From: Eupeodes corollae
Lineage: Eukaryota > Arthropoda > Insecta > Diptera > Syrphidae
Assembly (NCBI RefSeq): GCF_945859685.1
Contig: NC_079147.1
Location: 189,703,174-189,767,173 of the forward strand
Length of the DNA stretch: 64,000 nucleotides
Direction of reading: 5' to 3'
The notes under the pieces are model-generated. The model was not told the origin of the DNA. It was given only the letters and a program-made list of their open reading frames with translations, and did not search any database. The translations under genes were made by a program, and so were the position numbers. Shown here piece after piece: positions 45,096 to 54,907 of the stretch. The first letter of the stretch is position 1. Each line of letters begins with the position of its first letter.

Positions 45096-47256
45096 ATTTA
45101 ACTCTTACAAAATATTGTTTTTAAAGTGTAAAAGTTAAAAAAATATTCCAACAATTAATTTTTTTTATACAAAATTTAAAAATAGAGGTTCAACTCGGAC
45201 ATTTTGAAAACGTATGAAGGTGACTTCAAAATTATTTCAATGCATGCAAAATGTTCCTATTGACGTTAGATAATGTTCTTTAAAAACAATTAACCGGTAT
45301 TTTTTTTATTAAAAATTAAAACTTTAAAAAATACTGCTAAAGTTGCCAAAATTGGTTTTCGACTAAGAATGTATGGAAATCATACTTATATCAAATGCAC
45401 AAAATTTTTCCAAACTTTTAGTTATTTTTTTTTTAGAAAAGTTGAATTGAGAACTTTTTTTTTAAACAGGAAAACCTACAAAAACAAAAAAAAACTGATA
45501 ACAAATCGTTTTCGACTCAAGAATTGTGAGAACAAAGGAAGATATTGAATTAAAACTCACAAAAAACTATGTTTAGAAATATCGACAGCCATGAATCACA
45601 CATCACACCATTCTGAATTTCAAAATCAACTTTAGGATGTTTTTCATATTTTCCTAGCAAAACCCTTGTAAGAAAACCTGTGTATATCAGACGAAGCTTT
45701 GAAAAATAATTTGACATTTCGATTCCGTATCCGTTTTTTTTTAAATTCTTGTCCTTCCTCATATTCAAACGAGCTATCGGCATTGTTGGAAGAACTAGTT
45801 GAATTGGAAGAAGAACTGTGAAAATCGGCAAAATCTATTTCACCACTGTGTATTGGGGAAACTGTTTTCTTGTTTGGCCTTGGTTAGACGAAATTTGATT
45901 GTGAGTTCTATATTTTGCTAGATCTTATAAAAAATTATTCAAAGCATTATTTGATATGTTTGGAATTTTATTAAAATCTTTAGTTGTCTGGAACACCTGG
46001 TAATTTTCTAAAGGTTTTGGTATGATGCGTACTTATAGCCTGTTTAACGTGAAAATAATAATTTTTAGTTTCTTATTAATTTTAAATTATTACTAATTTT
46101 AAATTTCTTAATGATTTCTTTTAATTAATTGAAAAACTACAATTGTGCCAAGTTTTGAGTCCAAGAAAAAAAGAAGAAATATAGGATATGTTGCAATGCA
46201 ATGTATAGGTTATTTAAGTAAAGTTGAGTAAAGTGAAGTTGTATATATTTCATTTGAAAATGTTTAGAAAAAATAGTATGCAAAAAGTACTTACAATATC
46301 CTTTCTTAATAAATAAAATTTATTCATGTCATAACTCGAGAAAAAAGAACCTTAATGAAAAAGGCTTACATTAGCATTAAAGTACATTTTTAAAATATCT
46401 GCCATTAAAAGATTAATGATGCATATAAAATTGGGAGCATTTGGCATTTAATTGAGCTTTAAAACCTTTCATCTTTATTGAAACTACAATTCTGTGTTGA
46501 ATTTCAACATTTTTCTAAAAAAGTGTAACAATTAAAAAGAATACGAAGGATTTGTGTTTACCTTAATCAACTTAAAAATCACAACTAAAAAAAAAACAAA
46601 TTTTTTTCCTCGACTTAAAATACAACACTTAATTTATTCTAATGTTAACACGATATTTATCAAATCACATTTAATTTGAACTGAAACATCTAAAACGAGA
46701 ATTTACAATAACTATAAAACTTATATCAATTTGAACTAGATAGAAATGTCCCGGAAAATTTAAAATATTTATTTACGTCCAAAACTCAAAACATTTGTTT
46801 TTTAGTATCAGTTTTGAAATACATGTGGGAAATCTAAACCAGGATTGATTCAATATTCTATTAAAAATTAAAATTTTGCTAATTCTGGCTTCTTTAGTTT
46901 AAAATCGTTTGTGCCATGAAAAAAATTATTAAAATCGGTGAAAGGGTTTCCAATACCATTTTGAAAATAAAATAATGGTTATATGAGGGTACCCTTCTGA
47001 AGTAACTCAAAACTACCATTTATTAAGGAAAGATAGCTCGGTGATAGTCAACCTGACCGACTCCGGATGTGAAATCGTCAAATTATTACCTAATTTTATT
47101 TCCGCCAAATATTCGAGTTGACAATTCTTGTGTTTGGTTTTTTGATGAATAAAAAACCGTTGGTTGATTTTTTTTTTCAAATTCATGTTAGTTTAACTCT
47201 CTAGCGTTATTCAAATGATATGGTTTTGGAGGCTAATAATATTTGTATTTATTTTT
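45096..47256. other. AT-rich stretch, nothing recognised
   Basis: Contains a 93-codon minus-strand open frame (45831-45550) starting with ATG, with no recognisable motif and composition like its surroundings. No other signal. Confidence 0.4.
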
Positions 47257-47766
47257 AACTTCCCATAGGAAGCTATTGTAATGGGTCCGATTTGTCAAAT
47301 TGAAATTATTGACATTTCTCGACGTTTCAAGATCCCTAGAGCGACGTTTATTTCGTCGTCGATATCTCAAGAACCAGTAGAGATATCGACTTCAAATAAA
47401 TTTTGTTGTACAGATAATAATGCAGAAACATGCAGAAAGGGCTTTCAAAATTGCGTGGGTTAAAAAAAAGTTGAAAATGTTGGTTACAAATAAATATTTC
47501 ACTATCCACTATTCATCTAATCTGTAAAAATTTAAGAAATTCTACTAAAATTGGTAAGAAAATTTTTCGACTAAAAATCTATTTCACAAAACTAGATTTT
47601 CAAACTAAACTTTTTCTTGATATACAAAATATTGTTGGTAATTTTAAGAATTTTAGAAATAATTCAAGTGACAACTTTTTACCCCAACACGAAAACCTAC
47701 AAGCTTTTAAACAAAACAAATCGACAAACGGGATGGGAAGTTATTAGTGTAGGTCGCATCCCAGCC
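47257..47766 (-). repeat. Dispersed repeat family, copy E (short, both ends)
   Basis: Reverse-oriented copy of about 510 bp retaining both termini: the hairpin end AACTTCCCATAGGAAGCT at 47257 and the left end (...GGATGGGAAGTTATTAGTG...CGCATCCCAGCC) at 47766. Most internal units and the ACGT tract have been lost. Having both ends in a short copy helps define the family's termini. Confidence 0.65.
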
Positions 47767-48000
47767 AATTTTTTTTTTAATTGCTCCACATTTAACATAA
47801 AAAAAAAACTATTTATCATTTATGTATCATATGGTGTCGTCGTATTATTTGTCATGATTTTTCTGTCCTAAACTACTTTAGTAAAATCGCTATATGTAAA
47901 TTCGCATAGCCCATCTATACAGAAAAACAAAACAACGCACACGGAATTCGAAAATTAGTATTACGTGTTGAACACATTTTCCATTTTTTTCGAACTCGAA

Positions 48001-49574
48001 TGAATAATTTCCGCCTACGATCGATATTGAGGTGAGAATAAAAATATTCTGTCTTTTTCAAATCAATCGGCCACCGGTAAAGACGTGATCTATAGAGCTT
48101 TTGATTTTGAGCTTGATTTTTCACCCACGAATTAAAAGAAAGAGTTTAGCCACCGAAATTTAACAGCAATAGCCAAAAAAACAGTGTATCAGTGAGGAAC
48201 CAGTCCTGAAACATAAAAACCTGTGAGAAAATTTCACAAACTTTGAAACTGATCCTTTATGATCACAACACATTTTAATCACTATCAAGCCAAGACACCG
48301 CACCAGAAAACCAGGCTACAGAAACCACGTTTGTCAAGCCTACGCACCTCTGGTGCGTGGCCAAATTAGTTCAAATACGAACTGAGTTCCGACACGAAAT
48401 AGGCAAAAGTCAAACAAATTGGCATTACTTACTGCCACCAAAAATCAAAACCCAAAAGAAGGCTTGCAGTGCAACATACGTGCAACCACCATCTAACTAG
48501 ACCAATCCTCGGACATACCTACATAACCTTGAAATTCCATCCAACAACCAATTGAAGTCTAATTAACCTGTACAAAAAAAAAACCAAACCGAGAACAATA
48601 TTAATTGAAGAATTTGTTTTTCCTTGAATTGTGTCAACTAATTTCCATTTATTTTTTTTTAAATATTAAGTCATTTCATTTTTTCATGGTATAATAATAT
48701 ATAAATTGTGATCTCAGATCTATCTTCAATATTATCTGAGTATTTAACTAACTGAGTTATGAACTAACCTTAAGAAGTGATCATAATCATATAAGGGAAA
48801 TTAATCCCAACCATAATCAAAACAATCTTAATCAAACTCAACGAAAGCGGATCATCGGTGGATGTGCGCACACCAGCCAGATTCCAGCAACAAAGTATGA
48901 TTGAGTAAGTACAATTCTTGATAAGTTAACTTGACTATTTTACATAGATGTTTCCTTTTGAGATAATAATCACTTCATTTGGTTAGGTGTTTAGCTTTCA
49001 TTATCTATTACTTTATTTTGTTCATTATAATTTGATTGCTCTTTATGTGAATATTGAGATGCAATTTAGTATGTAGTTTGCTTTTCTATATTATAATATT
49101 AATGTTTTGGATTAAAATGCAATGAACTTAAATTGTGACTCACTTATTTGATAATGATGGATTAGAGACAAAAATTGGTGAGTGAGCGACGATGTTGGAG
49201 ATGATGTGAGTGATCAGAGTGAGAGGTGAGGGAACATTTGTTTATGCTAAGGGGCAGTGTTGACAGGTAGATAACGACAAACATTGCAAGGAGGTGTTAA
49301 ATAACACTATTGGATAAGGGCTTGTCGTGTAGCTTTTGCTACAAATCAGTCATAACATCTGACTTGATATTTCTTGATGTAAATTTGAGATTTGGCTTTT
49401 ATTCGGCGATTATTTTTTTTTTTTTACTTTTGGTTTTAACTGGCACGAACTTATTTTGTAAGGGTTAGATTATGGAATCATCATTACCCATCCCATCGGA
49501 CTGAGCTAGGAGGAAGAAAAGTGCCAGACGATCCCTTACCATGGAAATCTTTCATCTTATTCCGTAACCCGTTA
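48001..49574 (+). repeat. 5' LTR of gypsy-type retrotransposon (about 1574 bp)
   Basis: Direct repeat of 54908-56482. Common sequence runs from about CGAATGAATAATTTCC to ...GTAACCCGTTA; I place the start at the TG of TGAATAAT. Only one substitution (48295 A versus 55202 C) and one T-run length difference (13 versus 14) separate the copies, so the insertion is young. The 3' edge is 7 bp before the primer binding site. Termini are not the usual TG...CA and no target duplication is obvious, so exact edges are uncertain by several bases. Confidence 0.8.
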
Positions 49575-49581
49575 CAAATTA

Positions 49582-49602
49582 TGGCGCCCAACGAACGAGG
49601 CC
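49582..49602 (+). promoter_or_regulatory. Primer binding site
   Basis: TGGCGCCCAACGAACGAGG lies 7 bp after the 5' LTR. It begins with TGG, the complement of a tRNA 3' CCA end, and TGGCGCCCAACG is the common tRNA-Lys-type primer site in insect gypsy elements and retroviruses. It would prime minus-strand DNA synthesis. Confidence 0.75.
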
Positions 49603-50438
49603 TGAAATCGAGATAATCCCATCCTGATTCAAGCTAAGTTATTTTTATTTTTTGAGAAAACATTAAGCAAGCCAACTAGAGTTACTCTATTTACCTGAGA
49701 GTACCAGTTAGAGCGCATGTTTTAATTTGAGTTGTTGTGCATATCAGCTGATTTAAGTTCGTTGAAGTTATTCAGAGCTAATGCATATTTAAGTTCTTTT
49801 AAAATTGTTATTAGTTTTTTTTTTGGAGAGAAGCATAGCATAATCTACAATTAGAAGCTTCCACATATATAATTTTTAGACACCTGATTCGAAATCAGTT
49901 GTTTTAACGTGTTGAAGAGAACATGGGAGCATTTATTTAAATGTCTCAATTCCTCGACACGATTTTTTCCCATTGTTGCTGAGTAAAGCAAAATTCATTA
50001 AACATCATTTATTCATCGAATATATGTACCTCACCTTTTAGTCTCGCAAACGTCGTTTCCCGCATTGTCGCTATCTCACCAAAAATCGCATATGAGCATT
50101 TTGATTATTATTAATAATTTTGTTATCATTTTCAACAAAAGAGATTTATTTTTTTTTTGGTATCTTTAAGCATTTATGTACACCTACTTTATTTATTAGT
50201 TTTGGAAGTATTAATTAAAACTATTTCTTAATTAAATAGTTGGACTAAACATATATAGAGAGTTAAGTAAGGTTAAGATCTCTTTTTTTCTTGTGTAAAT
50301 GAACTCCGTTATTTAGTAGTCGTAAAACTTTTTCTTTTTCTTTTAACTTAATATAAAAGTGTCTGAGTTAATATTTCCAAACGGTAGTCTGCCTTACTTA
50401 TATTTCATATTCACTTTTAATAAAATATTGTGTCTAAA
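49603..50438. other. Retrotransposon leader region
   Basis: About 840 bp of AT-rich non-coding sequence between PBS and gag, where packaging signals would be expected. No ORF. Confidence 0.6.
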
Positions 50439-51995
50439 ATGGCAAGCTCAGGAGCTAATCCGAAGGATAAACCCAAGGTTGATCCTACTGACATTGCTAA
50501 ACGAAAAAAAAGAGTTGTTGATACAAGTCTCAACCTAGGTCAGTATACACCGAGAGTTACTCGAGGACACATACAGCACCCAGTTGTTAGTAAGGAGAAG
50601 CCCGAGGAGGTTGCAAGTAATCTAGATACTGGTGTTGAACAGAATAAAGCGCATGGTCCCGATCCTGTAGAATTGGTTCGTGATTTTAATATTGAGTCTC
50701 CACCTACAAATAATTTAGAACAGTTGAATAATCTTTTGGACACAAATGATTTGCACGATCACATAGATGAACGTAATCACGCTAGGAATGATTCTAACGT
50801 TAAATCGAGTGAATCGGTTAAATCTTATGTTAATCAATATATGGAAAGGGGTTTTAAAAGCTTATATAATGAACTTATCGCTTCTTTAGATGATAGGTTT
50901 GAAAGTATTGAAAAGTTAGTTGTTAACACTGTAAAGGAAGGTCTATCAAAAAAAGTACATCAAAACCAACCAAATCATCAACAAGATAAACAAGTGTCAC
51001 AAAACACTGAATATACAAGACAAAACATTCTTTTTGATGGAAATGTTCCGTTAGCCACAGGTCAACAACCTGATCACATGTTACGTGCATTTTATTCAAA
51101 AAAATTTGATCTTGATCGATGGGGTCTCAAATTCTATGGGACAGATAAATCAATGGCAATCGAGGATTTTATCTTTCGAGTGGAAACACTTAAAGAAAAT
51201 TATAATATGCCTTGGTTGGATGTAGTTAAGAATTTCCATCTTCTTTTAGTCGGCAATGCACAAAATTGGTTCTGGCAGCACCTTCGAGATAATCCTAGTT
51301 CAAGTTGGGAAACACTTCGTAGGGCTCTACTGCATCAATTTTGTTGTGTTGAGACAGATTTTGAAATTATAAAACGCATTATGGAACGGCGCCAATTTCA
51401 AAATGAGTCGTTCGATGACTTTTATAATGTGATATTAGGGCTTAGAAATCGGTTGAAAGAACAGATTCGAGATAGCGATCTCTTAAATATACTTAAGCAA
51501 AATATAAATCAACAATTAATGCAGTACATTTACCCAATGGCCATTTTTAACTTGCAACACTTGCGAGAAGAATGTAGAAAAACCGAAAAAATGCTACAGT
51601 CAAGAGAAACACCAAGATCTCGTTACACTCCAATTAGCACTCATAGACATGTTAACGAATTATATTATCATGAAAATGTAGATTTTCAAGAAAATAGCGT
51701 TAATGCCATTGACAATAAACTAATGCCGGCTAGGGACAGGAAATGTTTTAATTGCAAAAAGGAAGGTCATACCTTCCTTGTTTGTCCGTCACCCAGTAGA
51801 AGACTATTTTGTTATAGATGCGGTTTGGATGGTTTTACAACCCCTCAGTGCCCCACCTGCAATCCAAAATCGGAAAACACGAAGTTGAACGAGACGAACC
51901 TCGGGGGAACTCGTTCAACTCAGGTAACCCCGGGACAAGTCCAAGCGATAGAAGCCCCTCAACAAAGGACCTTTTCGGTCAATCTAATCAATTAA
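50439..51995 (+). CDS. gag: Gag of gypsy-type element
   Basis: Structural protein that would assemble particles around the element RNA, 518 residues from ATG 50439 (context TAAAATGG; the frame is open a few codons upstream but without another ATG). N-terminus is charged and low-complexity. A retrotransposon-gag domain spans about residues 205-390 (FDLDRWGLKFYGTDKSMAIEDFIFRVE... NAQNWFWQHL... WETLRRALLHQF). Nucleocapsid region: first knuckle CFNCKKEGHTFLVC (from residue 436) is a canonical CX2CX4HX4C; the second, CYRCGLDGFTTPQC (from residue 458), has Phe where His is expected. The C-terminus overlaps a second open frame. Intact, no stops. Confidence 0.85.
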   Translation: MASSGANPKDKPKVDPTDIAKRKKRVVDTSLNLGQYTPRVTRGHIQHPVVSKEKPEEVASNLDTGVEQNKAHGPDPVELVRDFNIESPPTNNLEQLNNLLDTNDLHDHIDERNHARNDSNVKSSESVKSYVNQYMERGFKSLYNELIASLDDRFESIEKLVVNTVKEGLSKKVHQNQPNHQQDKQVSQNTEYTRQNILFDGNVPLATGQQPDHMLRAFYSKKFDLDRWGLKFYGTDKSMAIEDFIFRVETLKENYNMPWLDVVKNFHLLLVGNAQNWFWQHLRDNPSSSWETLRRALLHQFCCVETDFEIIKRIMERRQFQNESFDDFYNVILGLRNRLKEQIRDSDLLNILKQNINQQLMQYIYPMAIFNLQHLREECRKTEKMLQSRETPRSRYTPISTHRHVNELYYHENVDFQENSVNAIDNKLMPARDRKCFNCKKEGHTFLVCPSPSRRLFCYRCGLDGFTTPQCPTCNPKSENTKLNETNLGGTRSTQVTPGQVQAIEAPQQRTFSVNLIN

Positions 51996-52153
51996 ATAAA
52001 AACTCAAACGCACCATATAAAACCTATGAAGAACGATTAAAAAAATATAAAGAACTTCGATCAAAGATTTTTTCCATCGATGAACTGAGTACCTTAACAG
52101 GAACAAATAAATCTAATAATAGAGAAAAAAAAAGCAGATTTATAGACGTTTAG
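51821..52153 (+). CDS. Middle frame between gag and pol
   Basis: An open frame one base back (-1) from gag and overlapping its last about 175 nt. It runs past the gag stop and ends at TAG 52151-52153. The downstream part (YKTYEERLKKYKELRSKIF...) looks like genuine coding sequence: many gypsy elements have a similar charged linker just before protease. It has an ATG at 51818, but expression by -1 frameshifting from gag is more likely. At its end the A9 run (52125-52133) offers a slippage site into pol. It may instead be a single frame broken by indels; the near-identical LTRs argue for few mutations. Confidence 0.5.
   Translation, partial: RFGWFYNPSVPHLQSKIGKHEVERDEPRGNSFNSGNPGTSPSDRSPSTKDLFGQSNQLNKNSNAPYKTYEERLKKYKELRSKIFSIDELSTLTGTNKSNNREKKSRFIDV
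52125..52133 (+). promoter_or_regulatory. A9 run, possible -1 frameshift site into pol
   Basis: In the middle frame the codons are GAA AAA AAA AGC. Slipping back one base at A-AAA-AAA gives AAA AAA AAG in the pol frame, where the sequence continues KQIYRRLVESS into protease without a stop. The geometry matches a homopolymeric -1 slippery heptamer. No pseudoknot was assessed. Confidence 0.45.
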
Positions 52154-54816
52154 TGGAATCTTCATGCATCACCACCAGATCCGACCGGCGGCCATATGTG
52201 GTTGTTCGCATAGGCAACGAAGACACTAGAGGCCTACTCGACAGCGGTGCGTCGATTTCGTGTCTGGGTGTGGGATGCGAAGATTTCGTTCAACGCAATA
52301 AACTGAAAGTCTTTAAATTCGAATCTGGTCTAAGAACTGCTGATGGTCAAAATCAGAAAATTATAGGCAGAGTGAATGTTCAAATAAATTTTAACAACAA
52401 AATACACAATATTGATTTATACTTAGTGCCCTCCTTGACACAACCGTTGTACCTTGGGATAGATTTTTGGCATGTTTTTGAAATAGCCCCAAACATTGTA
52501 TCAGAAATTTCAAGCCAGGATTGTCTGACCTTGAACCCCAACGAACATGATCTTAATTGCGAACAAAGACAGGCTTTGAAAGCCGTTATTGAAAAGTTTC
52601 CATCCTTTACGAAGATGGGATTAGGCAGGACAACCGTTGATGTCCACGTTATCGATACAGGTAATGCCAATGCAGTAAAGCAAAGACATTATCCTGTATC
52701 ACCAGCTATTCAAACCATCATAAACGAAGAGATCGACAGAATGCTTGCATTAGGTGTAATAGAAGAGAGCCAAAGCCCTTGGTCATCCCCAGTGGTCCTC
52801 GTCAGGAAACCAGGGAAAAACCGGCTCTGTATTGATTACCGAAAGGTTAATGCATTGACAAAAAAAGACGCCAACCCAATACACCACATTGATTCCGTCC
52901 TGAGTCGTCTAGGTGAAACGTATTACATATCAAGCATTGACCTGAAAGATGCCTACTGGCAAATCCCCCTTGACCAAGAATCTCGTGAAAAAACTGCATT
53001 TACCGTTCCGGGTAGGCCACTGATGCAGTTTACAGTGATGCCATTTGGCACTTGCAATGCCCCAGCAAGAATGTGCAGGGTCATGGATAAAGTGATTCCA
53101 TCGGCTCTTAGAGAATTTATATTTATGTACATCGATGACTTGTTAGTTATATCAAGAGATTTCGAAACACATTTGCAGCGGTTGGAGACGCTTGCATTGT
53201 GCTTGAAAGGTGCGAACTTAACAATTAATGTAGAAAAGTCTAAATTCTGTTTTAGGGAATTGAAATTTCTTGGATACCTTGTAGGAAATGGTCATATTAA
53301 ACCAGACCCGGATAAAGTCCAGGGTATAACAGATTTTCCAATACCAAAAAGCGTCAAACAAGTTCGACGATTTCTTGGAATGTGTGGATGGTACCGCAGG
53401 TTCGTCAAGAACTTTGCGAGTTTAGCAGCCCCCATCACTGACGCACTCAAAAAGTCAAATAAAAAATTCGAAATGTCACCTCAAGCTATTTCGGCTTTTA
53501 AAGAATTCAAAGCAGCATTATCGGCAGCTCCTTTTTTATATAATCCCGATTATACGAAGATCTTTGCAATTCAATGCGATGCATCCAATCAAGGCGTAGG
53601 AGTGGTTTTTTTTCAAATGAATGAGAAAAACGAAGAACAGCCGATCGCTTTTTATTCTCAAAAACAAAATTCTTGTCAGGCAAATTACACCGTCACGGAA
53701 AAGGAATGCCTTGCGGCTGTACTTGCAGTAAAAAAATTCAGACCATATATTGAAGGGTCCCATTTTAGAATCATAACAGATCATTCCAGCCTCAAATGGC
53801 TGATGGAGTTAAAAGATTTGAGTGGTCGGTTAGCCAGATGGTCTCTCAAATTACAAGCCTATGATTTTGTGATTGAGCACAGAAAAGGCTCAGCAAATAT
53901 TGTACCAGATGCGTTGTCAAGGGCTTTTATAGAGACTATTAAGCCACCAATGACTACACTGAGGACTTTTGATAGACCATTTCAAAAAGTTTATATTGAC
54001 TTCATGGGTCCGTACATTCGATCGAAAAAGGGCAATATTTATCTCTTTGTTTTGGTAGATCACCTAACCAAGTTCGTCCTACTGAAACCAATGTCGAAAG
54101 CGAACACCCAATCAGTCCTTAATTTCTTTGAGCAAACTGTTTGTAGTATTTTTGGAATCCCAGAGTATATTCATTCAGATAATGGGAAGCAGTTTATATC
54201 TAAACCGTTTCAGGATTTTTTAGGAAACCACGGCATTAAACATATCAAAACGGGACTGTATTCGCCACAAGCCAATGCGTCTGAGCGCGTAAATCAGTCA
54301 ATTTTATATGGTATGCGTTCATATTTGAAAAACAATCACAAAGAATGGGACAAACATATTTATGAGATCCAGCAAGCATTGTGTTCCTCTGTGCACCAAA
54401 CCACTGGAGTATCTCCTTATTTCGCTCTTTTCGGAAATCAAATGATAACACATGGCAAAATGTATCCCGTCATACAAAAATTAGGTTTGCTTAATGATGC
54501 AGAGTTCATGTCGATAGATAGAAGCGATAGAATAGTTCTAATAAGGGAAAAACTTCAAAACCACATAAAACAAGCCTTTCAAAGAAATTCAAAAATCTAC
54601 AATTTGAGATCATGCGACAAAAAGTTTTCACCAGGGCAAGTAGTCTTCAGAAAAAACTTCGTTCAAAGTGATGCGTCAAAAGACCTAAGTGCAAAATTAA
54701 GTCCAAAATTTGTCAAATGTCGCATTATAAGATCGAAAGGAAATGCTTTATACGACGTGGAAAACATGGAAGGAAAATTCAGTGGCACTTTTCACGCCAA
54801 AGATTTCAAGGCATAA
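52129..54816 (+). CDS. pol: Pol: protease, RT, RNase H, integrase (partly deleted)
   Basis: Open from the A9 run to TAA at 54816; no ATG at the start, consistent with frameshift expression. Counting from 52153: protease LLDSGASISC (Asp30); RT about 170-350 with WSSPVVLVRK, DLKDAYWQIPL, MPFGTCNAPA and FMYIDDLL (about 325-332); RNase H from about 470 (IQCDASNQGVG, TEKECLAAV, TDHSSLKWL) to PDALSR (about 586). Integrase follows almost at once with RPFQKVYIDFMGP (Asp616), HSDNGKQF (Asp676) and NASERVN (Glu711), a DDE triad with proper spacing, and a C-terminal GPY/F-like basic region. The usual 100 or more residues with the HHCC zinc-binding module between RNase H and the integrase core are absent. 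Frame is otherwise intact. Confidence 0.85.
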   Translation, partial: KKQIYRRLVESSCITTRSDRRPYVVVRIGNEDTRGLLDSGASISCLGVGCEDFVQRNKLKVFKFESGLRTADGQNQKIIGRVNVQINFNNKIHNIDLYLVPSLTQPLYLGIDFWHVFEIAPNIVSEISSQDCLTLNPNEHDLNCEQRQALKAVIEKFPSFTKMGLGRTTVDVHVIDTGNANAVKQRHYPVSPAIQTIINEEIDRMLALGVIEESQSPWSSPVVLVRKPGKNRLCIDYRKVNALTKKDANPIHHIDSVLSRLGETYYISSIDLKDAYWQIPLDQESREKTAFTVPGRPLMQFTVMPFGTCNAPARMCRVMDKVIPSALREFIFMYIDDLLVISRDFETHLQRLETLALCLKGANLTINVEKSKFCFRELKFLGYLVGNGHIKPDPDKVQGITDFPIPKSVKQVRRFLGMCGWYRRFVKNFASLAAPITDALKKSNKKFEMSPQAISAFKEFKAALSAAPFLYNPDYTKIFAIQCDASNQGVGVVFFQMNEKNEEQPIAFYSQKQNSCQANYTVTEKECLAAVLAVKKFRPYIEGSHFRIITDHSSLKWLMELKDLSGRLARWSLKLQAYDFVIEHRKGSANIVPDALSRAFIETIKPPMTTLRTFDRPFQKVYIDFMGPYIRSKKGNIYLFVLVDHLTKFVLLKPMSKANTQSVLNFFEQTVCSIFGIPEYIHSDNGKQFISKPFQDFLGNHGIKHIKTGLYSPQANASERVNQSILYGMRSYLKNNHKEWDKHIYEIQQALCSSVHQTTGVSPYFALFGNQMITHGKMYPVIQKLGLLNDAEFMSIDRSDRIVLIREKLQNHIKQAFQRNSKIYNLRSCDKKFSPGQVVFRKNFVQSDASKDLSAKLSPKFVKCRIIRSKGNALYDVENMEGKFSGTFHAKDFKA

Positions 54817-54907
54817 ATGAACATGAGACATCTTTCTCGGGTGATGGGTCGATGCCACACGACAACTTTTAAAATATTCTTATTTTCCATAGCTTTTTTA
54901 CTTCGAA
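54817..54907. other. Region between pol and 3' LTR
   Basis: About 90 bp. No envelope frame. No clear purine tract precedes the LTR on the plus strand (the last bases are pyrimidine-rich, TTTTTTACTTCGAA), which is unusual for plus-strand priming. Confidence 0.5.

Noticed and set aside
45550..45831. 93-codon minus-strand frame as a gene
   Set aside because: No motif, AT-rich composition equal to flanks, no supporting signals.
47915..48124. Minus-strand frame shared by both LTRs (also 54792-55031) as a real protein
   Set aside because: It is simply duplicated with the LTRs; the retroelement genes run on the plus strand and no motif is present.
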